Below are positions 8,952 through 20,634 of a stretch of DNA of 64,000 nucleotides, piece after piece (position 1 is the stretch's first letter; every line of letters begins with the position of its first letter). This DNA is from Xanthoparmelia taractica (Eukaryota > Ascomycota > Lecanoromycetes > Lecanorales > Parmeliaceae), in NCBI GenBank assembly GCA_033085395.1, contig JANQBS010000026.1, forward strand, positions 62,001 to 126,000. The letters run 5' to 3'. The notes beneath the pieces are model-generated. The model was not told where the DNA came from, did not search any database, and saw only the letters and a list, made by a program, of their open reading frames with translations. Made by a program: the position numbers and the translations under genes.

Positions 8952-11249
8952 TCACGTCTTGACTCCCATCCAGTTAGAGGGGGGAAAAGCGAAAAAGTTG
9001 CGCTCATACATCGGATCGGCATTCCCCTCCGCTGCCTGGAGTGAATAGATACGCCAGATTCGCGCCATTTGCGCCTTTACCCACTCTTTCTGCTCGTCAC
9101 GCACACAGGTGGTCTTGAGCGACGTCTTCAAGGGTTCGAGAAGATGCCAGCCACCGAGGGCGGCGGCGGCACGGCGGTGGCCCTCGGACACTTTTTGCGT
9201 GCCATTATAGGGATATTCGATTCCTTCTCTGTCGCCCGGGCCGCCATATGTCTTTGTACCGAGAGCGTAAGGCACGGAAGCGCACATGTCATCAACCATT
9301 TCGTGCGTTATCATTTTGGCGTATACATCACGCCAGTACCATTGATGCTCGAAAGTTTTGCCAAGCCAGGCAATGCAAGCGAGGATTATCGTCTGCACCT
9401 TCACCCGAGCAGAACGGTAGGCGTTCCAAACGGATTCAACCCAGAGGTCAAGGTAGATATCCTTACGGTCTTTGTAGATGTAAGCATCACGGGAGACGGA
9501 AGGTGGGAGGTCGAAGTGATCGGCTGCGGTCCATTTCCATTCTTCCGGAAGGGAATCCGCCCAGGCCGCGACAAGGAGGTCAACTGATATAGCATATTCG
9601 AGTAGATCGTTCACTTCTCTCTCCGAGTCGGAGCTCTTAGGGAGAGCGAAGGCGGATTTAGCACATGAGCGGAGGTCGGCGATGTTGATTGTGGCGGAGG
9701 TGAGGCGAGCGGCGGCATTTTGAGGGAGTTTTTTAAACATTGCAGTTAGGGTTTCAGGGCATCTTTTAAACGAGGTTCCCTCTTCTATAGCATTCTCGAC
9801 CTGGTTTTTCTCAGCCCAAGATTGGTTTTAAAGGGGATCAGTACTTACGAGCTGAGAGCGGACAGAGAAGAGCAAGCCCACAGACAGCGATGACTTGCAA
9901 TTCTCCTCACCTCGATGCATAACCAGAGCTGCTGCTCCGGCATTGTGTGTTTTGGCCATATTGGACTTTTCGGCGTTTGTAGGGGCAGTAGCCGTGGCCG
10001 TAGCAGTGATTTTCTAGAGGAGGCAGTGGTTAGCAAGAGGCGATGGGCGTACAGCTCGACAAAGTACGACATGTCAACATTTCTAGACGTGATGCGAAAG
10101 CCCCGATTGTGCGTTGAGAGCAAGAGGGAGAGACAAGCTAGTGCGTAAGACGAGTCTTCTCGGTGCAATTGCCAATGCGTTAACTTGGAGATAGCATAAG
10201 TTATAGTTTGCAGTGAGATGCGGGCAGAGGATTTGCTTGCTTGGGTTGGTTGAGACCAATCATACACCACTTGCATGGCCGAATTCCAAACCGTGCTGAA
10301 TGCTGAAAGGGCTGTAGCAAGCAACGACGGCATGACATCCAAGCACTGGGTTCCTAAACGCCTGGCTGGTCGCCTCTCTAGGACCATTGCCTAAGGAACA
10401 GCATGCAACAAAAGAGCCCGAAGAAGAGATAGCGGCGTTAGGCGAGATGAGAGATTTCACGACACAAGATTGCAGACACGAGCCGTGAGAGTGAAATAAC
10501 GTACCTCGAACAAGCCAAGGAGAAGAACAGCCATCAACGTCTCGTCCTTCTTCGACTCCGCTGGATTTCGAATGGCCGCACTTGTCTTCTGCAACGCTTT
10601 CCCGAAGATGGTTCGACCCAGTTGCTGGTCATTGCGTCTCGTCGGCGAACCTCCAGAGACCATCAAAGCCACGGCTGACGTAGCCAACGATAAAGGCGAG
10701 TCAGCACCGGTGTTGGCGTACAGGGGTAGCAAGTGCTCGAGATGGCCTTCGATACTGTCCGGATGGCGAGGGAGAAGTACGAAATCGAGGAAGAAGGCAC
10801 AGATGGCTTGTTGCTCCGGGAAATCGTTGAACATTCTCGGGACCGGTTCGGTGGAGGAATAACGTTTGGCAACTGCGCGGGAAGGATCTTCCCCGGGGTT
10901 CACAATGGCCCATACGGTTGACACGGGCTCGTTTGAAGATGCGGATCGAGGCGGTGACGGAAGTTTTGATTCTTGGTCTTGCAGCTCCTTCTTTCGCTGG
11001 GCCTTTCGCCGGACCGCTTTGGTTTGGTCACGTAAGACGAGGTCAAAACGGGGGATATAGCCAGGGCATTCCCTCTTGGTGTTGATGCACTGAGAGCAGG
11101 CTGGGACGGCTTCATCGCACTATCCAAGGGTGAGACTGGGGTCAGTGGTAGAGAGCGGGTCGCTCGAAGGAGCCATCCCGTGAACGTACCTTGATTTTAC
11201 GCTTTCTACAGTTCTGGCAGCCAGCACTCGGTTTTCCCTGATAGACCAT
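8952..11249 (-). CDS. Zn2Cys6 fungal transcription factor (4 exons)
   Basis: Minus-strand exons 11249-11190, 11119-10505, 10013-9849 and 9800-8952 give 562 residues, with every join in frame. The zinc cluster (C11, C14, C21, C28, C31, C38) is split by the first intron after CRKRKIK. The second exon carries the conserved helices around LGRTIFGKALQKTSAA and LLLGLFE. The third exon holds the NAGAAALVMHRGEE stretch, the hallmark of this regulator family, and the fourth the C-terminal helices up to the VDDMCASVPYALG segment. Introns are 70, 491 and 48 nt; the 491-nt one is very long for this genome, and its acceptor is fixed by a stop codon directly before exon 3. Nuclear DNA-binding regulator; target unknown. 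No enzyme gene is adjacent: the nearest gene is the RTA1-like protein 2 kb upstream. Confidence 0.85.
10014..10504 (-). other. 491-nt intron of the Zn2Cys6 gene
   Basis: This intron starts GTACGT and ends CTAG. It contains a 180-codon minus-strand frame with no family signature, and I see no exon-like conserved stretch in it. The joined protein (LLGLFE followed by KITATATA) reads as continuous family sequence, so I treat the whole stretch as one intron. Confidence 0.6.
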
Positions 11250-11344
11250 GGCTATGAGTGGATGATAGACTTAGATAGAGCGAAGAATGAGATGTGAGGC
11301 TGTCGATTTTGGGTTTGGGTTCAGGACCAACGCAGTATATCTGG

Positions 11345-11366
11345 TATATATATATATATATATATA
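11345..11366. repeat. (TA)11 microsatellite
   Basis: Eleven uninterrupted TA units in the upstream region of the minus-strand Zn2Cys6 gene, about 100 bp before its start codon. It could overlap the core promoter. Confidence 0.85.
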
Positions 11367-12816
11367 GTATGGGAGAGAATGTTGCAAAGCTGCAATGGAA
11401 CTACATGGCACAGACGAGAGAAAGTGTAGGAGGGGAAGAGAGGGTATCTCTTAATCTTTATTGAGATATTCAGCTTGTGCTTCTTCTTTACGACAGGCCA
11501 TACATCAAAGGTGTGAGAGAGTAGGGTTAGCCATGCCGCTCGCAGCGCTAAATGTCCATGGCGTTATGCGGCTGGCTTAAACATGCCTCTCAAGCCAAAC
11601 CCGAAAGGGCTCATATTGCGAGCGACCTAACCAGTTCAAGTATAGAGCCGCCGTGGCGCCCGCTCATTGGTAAGGTTTGGCCCGTTCTTTCTCCACCGCC
11701 AAACCCGCGCCAACCCACCGTTACCATCGTCCGTTGCTCTAGAATTACATTGTAGCTTCTTTCGAACATCAGCGTCCATTTGATACACCATTCCAGATTG
11801 AAGGGTTGCAACAACACCCGAGACCACTCTGAAACGGAGGACGGCCCCCGTTAAGTCCGAAGGTATCACTTACGAGGCCTCGTGGCTTTTGGACGTTGGG
11901 TTTCATCTCTGCGTTGCATTTCCTGAGACGAAGTGGAGGGGCGGCGTAATCGTCTTCCTACATGCTTGCAACCGACTCCAGTCCTGGTTGAAGATTGGCG
12001 TGTTGCAATCAGCTGTTTTTTGTCAAACATCTTAGCAGACAAAGGTCCAGGAAAAGTATCAATCACAACAGCTGAAATTGCTGAGGCACGGTAGATACCA
12101 AGCGCTGACTCAGAAAGCTCCCATACTCCCCCAGCCAAACGGATTCCCCTCTTACAAAGTGGAGTTCTGAGACACGATACCTACTTCTTCCAATACCCTT
12201 CAAATATCCCAATAAGAAGTCCCGCATTTAGAACGAACAATTCCATAACCCAAAGAAAACACAAAATGTAAATATAGGCTTCAACCCAATGTCCCGCATA
12301 AGCACCCCAGACTTTCCTTCCTTCAGCCTCACATCCCATCCCAGCTATTCATGCGCATTCTCCTGCACAGCAAAAACCTACCAAACCAACCATATCGGCG
12401 CCATCATAACCCTCCAATGAAAAAAAATCCCAATAACGGTTACTCGGTATGTAGTTGCAGTAACCACTGCAAACACCGCATGCATGAACATGCTGCACGA
12501 GATGCTGCTTCGTACAGTGCGGGCACCCCGGGTGCCGGAAATCTGATAGAGTAACCGAGGTTTAGCCGTCAATATATGTCCAAAATCTGATATAACCATC
12601 CCAAACTTGGCGATATAGAAAAAAGAGACTCCATCTCAATATGTCATAAAAATATGAGCTCTAAAGAGATTCGGCTTTAGTTTTTGTGAAACAAAACCGA
12701 ACACGAGGAGGCAAAGAGAGAGAGAAGGTTCTCCTAAATAATCTTAGCTCTGACAACCCCCAGTGTGGGTAAAGTAAAAGCCATAGCGGACTCTTCTATC
12801 TTATCCTATCCCCATT

Positions 12817-12847
12817 TCTCTCTCTCTCTCTGTCTCTCTCTCTCTCT
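12817..12847. repeat. CT microsatellite
   Basis: A (TC)n tract interrupted by one G, followed by TTTT. It is a simple repeat in an intergenic area. Confidence 0.8.
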
Positions 12848-13272
12848 TTTGGCAGCCACGCTGCGGTAAATGAATAAATCCATCTTTGAGCCGAGATAAT
12901 GTAATGTAAACCGTCCGTGAAAGAACGGAGCAAAGCCGGCGGGGCAGTCGGAGCCCTTTGCTGACGTGAGGAGAAGGAAGGGCTGCCCATTTGTTTCCGT
13001 TGGTGGACGGAGGATAATGAAGAGTGTGAGATGTAGTTTATGCAAGCAAAAAGGGGTGTGAAAATTGAGAGCGAACAGAAAGCTGGTATTGGATTTGTAG
13101 AACATGTCCTTGCGAACCTATCTCTACTACCTATCTAATGACATGCTTGGTATGACCGCTTGGTATCACTAACTCTACAAACTCCCGCAAAATCTGTCCC
13201 GTCGCGTCGCCTTCGCTCGCTCGCTCGTAATTACCGATCTGCAAGCCAATAATCCAAACAGTGCATCATGCT

Positions 13273-14319
13273 CTACTTCGCCCCGAAGTAACCCTGCCTT
13301 TCACTGCTGGATGTAGATTCGACATCGCGAGCCTTCTCTGGCTCAGCAGCGGTGAACTCACCAACCGGGCTGGTCTTCCCATGCATCTGCATCTCCGGGA
13401 AGACCAGTCCCGGATGGAACGCAGTCAGGCAGAGCGTGGCGATGGTGATCATCACGCTGTCTAGCGCGATAAAGTCCGTCTCATCCTGCATGATAGGGTT
13501 CCCCCAACCCTTGGCCATCTCGCCGATACGGAAGACGCAACGAATGAAGATGGTCAGGTATGCCAGGACGAGGCCACTGGTAAACAGCTTGAAGCGTGTC
13601 GCATTCATGAGCTTGACGGCCGAGGGCTCAAGCGTCGATCGGTGGGTGTAGACTCGGAAAGCGTAGTCCGCGACCATGCCTCCGAAGATGAGGAGCGTAA
13701 AGACCTGCCACACGATACCGGCCATCATGAGGTTGTTACCAGTGTTTTGTAGGGAAGAACCACTGTCGGCCGTCGCTGCGATTCCTCCACCAGCTCCTTG
13801 CAAGACGAGGGAGAAGAAATCAGCAAGGCAGAAAATCCAGGTATAAAACCTGGGTTGGATGCGGGAGAAGGTGGCGCCAAGCTCAAGGGTGATGTGTTTG
13901 AGGGTAAGGTAGACGCCGGCGGTGATAAAGGCAGGGGCGATGATAAGGCAGGTGATCTGAATTTTAAATCCAGTGGAAGACCAGGGGTTGTGGTGGAGTA
14001 TTACTCTTCCGACGTAACCTACGAGGGATGTCAGCCATGGCTGTCAACCGAGCCGGCGGCAAGTTGGCCTACCGAGTGCTTCTAGAGCGGAACCAAAGAC
14101 CAAGGCGATGAAGTAAGTCCATGTTCTATATCTTATGCCGAGGCCGAATTGAAGGCCCAGGCAGAGGGCGAAGAAAGCTAAGAAGAAGATATTGGCGCCG
14201 AAATTGGGGTAGTAGCCGTAGATGGTGAACTCGACTGGACAGTAAATGCTGATGTCGGTGCAATTATTTGTTGAGTATTTGGTTGGAGGGAGAGTGGTGG
14301 GTTGAGGTGGGTTCGACAT
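13273..14319 (-). CDS. RTA1-like seven-helix membrane protein (2 exons)
   Basis: Exons 14319-14073 and 14018-13273, separated by a 54-nt intron, give 330 residues. The hydrophobic pattern is seven membrane segments. They begin with the helix around FFLAFFALCLGLQFGL and are followed by the conserved ALEALGYVGRV junction, LIIAPAFITAGVYLTLKHI and LVLQGAGGGIAA. These are the signature stretches of the fungal RTA1/RTM1/Rsb1 family (lipid-translocating exporters and resistance proteins of the plasma membrane). The N-terminus has a YCPVEFTIYGYYPN segment typical of the family's outer region. The polar C-terminal tail is cytosolic. Substrate (lipid, sterol or xenobiotic) is unknown. The ATG used is the first in the frame and the only one before the conserved N-terminal segment. 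Confidence 0.93.
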
Positions 14320-15505
14320 GGCCGCAGTAGGGGCGAGTGAGAGTTGAGATGGGAAAGGCTGAGAGAAGAAGAAGAAGAAGAAAGAAAAGCAAGTGAGAAT
14401 ACGAGAGATTAAAAAAGAACGAGTTGAGGGATGGTCAGATAGTTCACTACTTATTAGGAAGATGTGTGAAATGTTGATTGGATTGCTGCCTACAATCTCT
14501 CAAGAAGGGGGGGAGGAGAGGAGATTTATATCCCTACTCCGGCTGCAGTAAGAGTATAAAATAGCTAAGAAGCCAATCCATGATGGATGCGGGCGAGTTT
14601 CGGATTCGTTGCAAAGGCATATGCACAGCTTACCATTTGCTGCCTCGTGAATCGTTTTGCTGTACTCGTCATCCCTATTAATTAATTACCTTGGCTTAGC
14701 TTGTTATTATTGACACAGCCCTAAGGTTGCACGGCGCATGAAGATGAGTTCGGAGTCCGTTCCACCCTCACACGTTGCGATTACGAATTCGCCCAAAGGA
14801 TCCGCCTTAGCCTATTCAGGCTTAAGGCTTAGAGATGCCCAAGGATTGCATGCTTCTGATTGGTGGGTGCGTAAAGAGTGGAGACTGGGGAGGGAAATCG
14901 GTCTGTTTAATCAAGGTATTCGGAGCAACGTTACACCTGCCGCTGCAAAGTATTATAAAGTATATTTATTACCCCGAGTTACGATATCACTTCTCTCCTC
15001 ACGCATGTCAACAAGTGTTCCGCCATGGGCGAGCGGTGTACAGTATTGATGCAGTAAATATCACAGCCATGTCCTTGCGAATCAAAGTTTTCGTCAGAAT
15101 ATATACGAAGCATGTAAATCACCATGTTATCTGCAGCAAGCATATGGATAGGAGTATTGAAAAATGCTTTTCTGTGGGCTTCGCCTCCTTCAACCTTGCC
15201 AAGCGAGGGCCAAACCCCACTGCGACCACTAGCCCTGACTCAGTATATGAGATTTGGTTAGGGTTAGGGCTGAGCTATAAGCCACACTTCGTACTCACGC
15301 TACTCCACCAGGGGGTGACAAAAGTCACCGGACCGAGGTTTAGCCGGCCCCGCAAATCACCAACCCAGAATAATTACACCCCACAAACTGTACCCTTACA
15401 ACTTTCGTGTTCGTTCGAGTACCAGCATGCTTCAATGTGGTCGTACCAAGCCTTTTGCCATCGCAATTTCTTCTCGGAATATCTCATGAGCATAGCCTGC
15501 CGACG
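14320..15505. other. Intergenic, no gene seen
   Basis: About 1.2 kb with no supportable gene. A 228-codon frame at 14835-15521 has no domain. Two tandem TTAGGG units lie at 15258-15269. Just before the kinase, a frame near 15430-15480 resembles the kinase's own upstream region but is out of frame with it. Confidence 0.5.
15258..15269 (+). repeat. Two tandem TTAGGG units (telomere-like)
   Basis: TTAGGGTTAGGG matches the usual filamentous-fungal telomere unit. Two copies can occur by chance, so this is only a weak hint of an interstitial telomeric trace. Confidence 0.3.
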
Positions 15506-16729
15506 ATGCCTGCAGACATGATACTGAGCACGGGACAAGTATTACGAGGACGCTGTGCAACATATGGGCTCCTGAATGCACTCCATGCGCCAACGGTTTT
15601 CAAAGCACAAGTGCTGGAAAGCCTCACGCTCAAATCAGAGTTGTAAGTTTATGCCAGCTGCTGCAACATGCGATATGCTAGCTTACTACCATCAAAGTGC
15701 GGTGGTCAAAACAGCACTGGAGCCCACCAAGAAGGCTTTAAGGCGAGAGCGAAACAACTACCTCATTCCTGGGATCCGCTCGAGTCCATACATCCGCAGT
15801 TAGTGCGACATCCTTGAATGCGATCCGCCTTCTAGTGAAGATCCGCCGCCAGCAGATGTGACGGCCACAGCTCCGCCTGGTATGGTCTTCGAGTGGATGG
15901 ATCACGACTTGTGGCAAGTACCCTCTGAACGGTTTGGACAGGACTCCGTCCTCCCCAAAGTCACCTCTAGATCAGTCCTGTCGGCGCTTGCTCTTCTCAA
16001 GACACAGTACGACGCCATTCATACGGGTTGGCAAATGAACTCTTCCTCTCGTAGCAACTCCTGACCAATCAGACATCAACCCAAACAACATCTTCCTTTC
16101 CAATACTGACAGCCCTTTTCCCACCGTCAAAGTAGGAGATCTTGGAAATAGTGAGTCCTAGCAAATCAATTGCTAAGCCTTGCCAAATTTACTAGTGTTC
16201 GAGGATGGATATGGCGTGATGCGTCTCCAGAGTCTTGAATGCCGTGCCCCCGAGATATGGAGAGGTTTGGGTGTCTGGCATTCTTCGGACGTGTGGTCAT
16301 CTGGGATTACAGTATGTAGAGCCTCTACTTCGTATCGTTCATTGGCTAACAGTAAAGCTTGCGCACTGGTTGTCACACTCCGCCATCTTCGGCCGGCACG
16401 ATAAGATTGTTCAGGATCTGACCGAAGCTTGGTGCATCGCCAAAATACGTCGGCTTGTTGGGCCAATAGAGCCACCCGTCGACTCCAAATACGAAGAAGA
16501 ATTTTCGTTGGCAGAGTATCTCGAAACGAGCACTTTCAGGCATCAAGACGATTCTTTCGAGAGGCAGTTCATCACCGTTAGTACTTTGCGCCAGGAGCTC
16601 GAGAAGCTATCTGCTCCAGAGGTGTCTCCAGAACTCTTGGACTTTATCGAATACTTGCTTGTCTTGGATCATACCAAGAGACCAACAGCAGAGGAGCCGC
16701 TACGACACCCCTATCTTTGCAACGATTAA
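15506..16729 (+). pseudogene. Protein kinase-like gene with an in-frame stop
   Basis: Exons 15506-15642, 15698-16026, 16073-16150, 16196-16311 and 16358-16729 join in frame to a 343-codon kinase. Kinase landmarks are a glycine-loop-like start (GQVLRGRCATY), AVVK with the lysine, EWMDHDLW, the catalytic loop HTDINPNNIF, GDLGN in place of DFG, CRAPEIW for APE, and SSDVWS. This matches a fungal-expanded serine/threonine kinase family. One lesion stands out: a TAG codon at 15801-15803 inside the otherwise conserved segment after SSPYIRS. Introns are 45-55 nt. The stop could be bypassed by an extra intron from the GT at 15799 (42 or 57 nt, both in frame), but that would delete conserved residues. 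The N-terminus also seems frameshifted relative to the upstream sequence. I favour a recently inactivated gene; an active gene with an unusual splice is possible. Confidence 0.6.
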
Positions 16730-19257
16730 CCACCGGAAAGGTGTCGAGGATAGAGCAGTAGATGCTTAGATTTTTGATGGGAGCGATCGAGCGACCATTT
16801 TCTATTTCTAATCAATACTTTTACGTAGGATATCTGAGTCACATAACTGGTTAGTTTGGGCAAAGCGTCAAAGAGGTCTCCCTATTAACAGCGCAGCCCT
16901 CATGCAGTGGACTATGGGGGTGTGAAACATGACAAGCTAGAGCATCTTTCCGAACAAACGTGTATGCTCTGCTGCAATTGATGGGTGTGGATCGCTGCGG
17001 CTTTTTCAATGGCGCAGCAGCACCGAATCAAGGTTGAGGAGGAGAACCTACTGCAGTGCCGGGCCCCACGCTTGACTTTGGGAAGGCTACTGAGGGAACG
17101 ATGTGAGTCAATGTTGCTACGGCGAATGCGAATGTCCCCGGGTGCCAAGGGAACCTGCATTTACTATTTTAAGAGGTGTTGCGTACGAAAGACAAAACCT
17201 ACAGCAAGCGACTTCTTTTCTGATACTTCAGTATGTACATCTACCAATAGAGCACTGCGACGACAGCCTTACCAGCCAATACTCCTTCGACCCTCCTAAG
17301 GCCAAGGTTCGAAGGGACCCACTCAGGCTCCTGCGTGCTGAGCGCCCCCTGCACTGCCCCCGGAAGCTGAAGCCGCTTGCATGGTTACCGACAAAGCTGA
17401 AACCCAGAAAAAGAGGCCTTGCCTCCATCAGCCCATGTCGCACATGCTTCATCACCGCTAATTGGCTACATCGTATCGCCGATGAGGTACTTTGACCCTC
17501 GCCTATCCTCTCCCAGCCATCACTCCCACATGGCCAGAATGTTCCGTTCCCCCCTTCCCCCAACCCCCGATCACATTCGTCACCCTACCCTAACTACACT
17601 AGCCCCACAGCTCTCACATTAACTTCGTCAGCCAGGCAGCAGGCATGCAGGGAGCATTACGACCAAGCCGTCAGGCCCAAATATTCCCGCAACGTACACA
17701 CTTTTCGACCCGGCGGATCAAATCCTTGATCGAGCCACTTACCTTACCTTAGCACCGCCGCCGCTGCAAATAGCATCTCGTCTCGTCTGCCGGATTTGCA
17801 TCTTTGGAGGGAATGGTTTGGCGCGCCTGGCATGTATGTAGGTATGATGCATGTGTCAAGCTGAGTTATTTCATCAGTCCATTACAGGAATAGGTATAGG
17901 AATAGGAATAGGAATAGGAATAGGAATAGGAATTAGAGTGACCTCTCCGCTTGCTTGCTTATATGATCGTACGCTGCTGCACTGGCGGATAGATATAGAG
18001 GTCAAAAAAACAAGTCTATTTGCCCTTGTGTCTGCTGCCTAGGTCTGGCCAGCACGATTTGCAAAAGGTCTCTACTCACCTAAAGCTCGACTCAGTATAC
18101 CTGCGGCCGCCACTGCAGGACCCATCTTTCACCTACTCACGTAGCTTACGTACAAGCATAACATATATAGAGTTTCTGAGGACTGAAAAATGATGTGGAT
18201 GTAAGGTATATAGGAAGAAGGCTCAGATCAGATCACCGCGTGTTGTGGTTAGATAGATATTTCTCTTAACAATGAATCAGTAAGAGAACGATCTAGTTCC
18301 TTTTTATCTACCTCCTTTCTTCGCGCGCGCACACACACCCACACCCACAGAGAGAGCAATCCAAGAATGGGTGACCTGATGATTGGATATGTACTTGGAC
18401 ATGCCGAAGCTATGTGTAGGTACTTGACCATTGGGAGACAAAAGGGGCAGAAAGTGAGGAAGAGGAGATAAGGAACGATCTTGGCGAGAGCAGATATTTA
18501 CTGTCTGGAGATGAAGACAACGAGAGAACCTTTGATATGGCGGAGGAGATTGCTACTCTTCTCAGTGAAGTGCGACGCAAATCGAATTTATAGCTTGATA
18601 GGACCAATTCAGCATCTACTGTCAATGAAGGCGGAGTACCTCTTCGCCAGCAGTTAACTGTATTTACGTAGGCTCCAGGCCTCATTGATAAACATCAATT
18701 TTATTTTTGAGGGGTGATTTCCAAGGCCATTGTTTCAATGATATGAGTATCGGATTTCACTTCCTGACTATGAGTGAGGCGAAATAAATTAGAAAGTCGT
18801 TGAAGCCAATAATCGCACTACTCGAAAAACCGTACTGAGATTCCTATTTAATTCATAGCCGGAATGACGAAATTCGGTACCCCAGGAGACTTGTTGGCTC
18901 TCCTGATTAGCAGAGGATTCGTAGCTATCACCATATATGGGTTGATCTCGCAACTAGTGGTTGCTCCGATTGCATCATGTCGGGTTCAGACCGATCTGAG
19001 AGAACCAAGACACTCATTGCCTTATAATGATAGGAAAAGACTGTCATATTCGCAGCGAAGATGCTGAGTGCTGGGATGTTAAAATGTCCGAACCCCGTGG
19101 GCCTGATCCGTGTGAGTAACCATCTGATAGGTAGACTTTTTAGACAGGCCGGGGAGTTGTAGGGAGGTCACTGCTTCGGCGGACAATCAAGCAGCAGCGA
19201 AGGCCAGATATGAACGATTAGATTTGATAAAGGCGATACTCGCTTTACTTTCCATCA
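16730..19257. other. Gene-poor region
   Basis: About 2.5 kb without a supportable gene. It holds the GGAATA microsatellite (17886-17932) and a CA/CG-rich simple stretch near 18320-18350. Frames in 16.9-17.6 kb have no domain features. Confidence 0.6.
17886..17932 (+). repeat. GGAATA hexanucleotide microsatellite
   Basis: About seven consecutive GGAATA units with one variant (GGTATA) near the left end. It is an isolated simple repeat. Confidence 0.9.
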
Positions 19258-20139
19258 TCAAAGCTTCGCATTGCCCTTGACGACATCTCTCAAAAGCTTC
19301 AATCCCTCGAGTGCAAACGCAACCATGTTTCCTTCTCTGTCACCTCCCAGCCCGGTCTCTGCTTCTTTCGTAGATGTCTCCTTCTCTGTCGCTACTGCGA
19401 GCGCAACATAACCCCTGCAGTTTAAAGTCCAATCAGCTACTCCCCCTCGAACCGCAGCGTGTTGCTAGTAAAAGTAATGATCGCAGTGATAACAAGGATT
19501 AAATTTTGACAGCGTATGCTCTAGACTCTATGCATACAGTTCATAGAGCATTCTATCCGAACTCTTATCGCAGTGTCAACCGCCAGATATATTTGACTTG
19601 TCACCAACAAGCGCACAAAGTCTAAGGGATGCCTGTACACCAGGCCGCCGTTCTTTCTAGCGGCTTGCCTGAACGCCGGCATAAATGGATGTAAAACTCA
19701 CGGCGTTCGGTTCCTTGTATTCCCTCCCGTTGGCCCTGCTGTTCCACTCTCACAGACGCAGTACGTAGCGCCCAGCGTTCCTCTTACATTCTCCGCCAAA
19801 CCTTTCACCACATCCTCCGTAGGGCCTTTATATGCGTTCACATGATCCTGAGTCCATCCAGCAAACGCGATGCGTGACTCAAGCGTGTACAGTGTCAAGC
19901 CGCCTTTGTAGATGTTCGAAGCGCCTGGGGTTGAGAGCAGGGAGGCGGAGATGAGACCGCCAGCTGCCTATGACAGTCTTTCAGCGATTCATTGTGTGGC
20001 GAGGTAGGGGAAAGGGTGATGCTGGAGAGACTGAGCGCACAGTTTCGGCCACGCAAACGGTTTGGGAGCGTTCCTTGAGGAGGGAGGAGACTTCAGACGC
20101 CATTTCGCGGACTGCTGGGGGAGGGAAACCTGAGGCCAT
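19258..20139 (-). CDS. CinA C-terminal-domain (PncC-like) protein
   Basis: Exons 20139-20041, 19967-19702 and 19414-19258 give 173 residues with all joins in frame. The protein is a stand-alone CinA C-terminal domain; the bacterial relatives (PncC) are nicotinamide-nucleotide amidases in NAD salvage. Visible landmarks are VAETAAGG over the first junction, the YKGGLTLYTLESR stretch, CESGTAGPTGG, and GYVALAVATEKE after the third junction. The bacterial active-site ESCTGG reads ETAAGG here, and the lysine a few residues after the active-site tyrosine is arginine, so amidase activity is doubtful. The second intron is long (287 nt). An in-frame ATG lies 12 codons further in, and longer upstream frames exist; 20139 is chosen for its good fit in length. 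It is divergent from the DAL5-like transporter, 495 bp apart. Confidence 0.85.
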
Positions 20140-20634
20140 TGGAGAGACAAAAGCGAAGCGTTGACGCTTGACCGGACGGAAGGTTGATAACCTGAGGGAT
20201 CTAGAGCTGGTGTGGTAGTTGCGGGGAAGAAGAGGCATGTACTGCTATTCAATTGGGATGACAGTAAGGTATGTACTTCCAGTGATGAGAAGCTCTTCAG
20301 CAATTCTAGTTCAGCCTTACGGGCTCTGCCACCCACCTTCCTCTTCGGTCCAAGGCGTTTATCTCTCGATCTTTTCGTCTTCCCCTCACATGAGCATCGC
20401 AATCTTGCGCTCCTCCTCATGCCAGTCGAACGTTATCTGGCAAAAAGTCACGCAAGCTTCCTGTACTTGACGTCATGGTGTTGTTCAGCAGCACTCAATG
20501 GCAGATAAACGCGAGCGAGATTGCGGTAGAAGGAGTCCAAAGTACCTTACAACTAGGATTCTACAGCTTTGCCTTTCCCATCCAGCCTCTCCAGCATACA
20601 CAGTCACACAGTATACAGGACAGTAGCAGCAACC
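20140..20634. promoter_or_regulatory. Divergent promoter region, CinA-like and MFS genes
   Basis: A 495-bp spacer between the two divergent start codons. It has no coding features and no obvious repeat. It must carry the promoters of both genes, so shared regulation is possible. Confidence 0.5.

Larger units (their letters stand above)
11250..13272. other. Intergenic with simple repeats
   Basis: Two kilobases with no supportable gene. It contains an 11-unit TA run (11345-11366) and a CT-rich tract (12817-12847). The remaining frames are short and of random composition. Confidence 0.6.

Noticed and set aside
9845..10387. 180-codon minus-strand frame as a separate exon of the Zn2Cys6 gene
   Set aside because: It is out of frame with the conserved NAGAAAL segment and gives no family sequence; the 491-nt intron model gives a continuous protein.
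14835..15521. 228-codon plus-strand frame
   Set aside because: Starts and ends in intergenic sequence and overlaps the kinase start region in another frame; no domain features.
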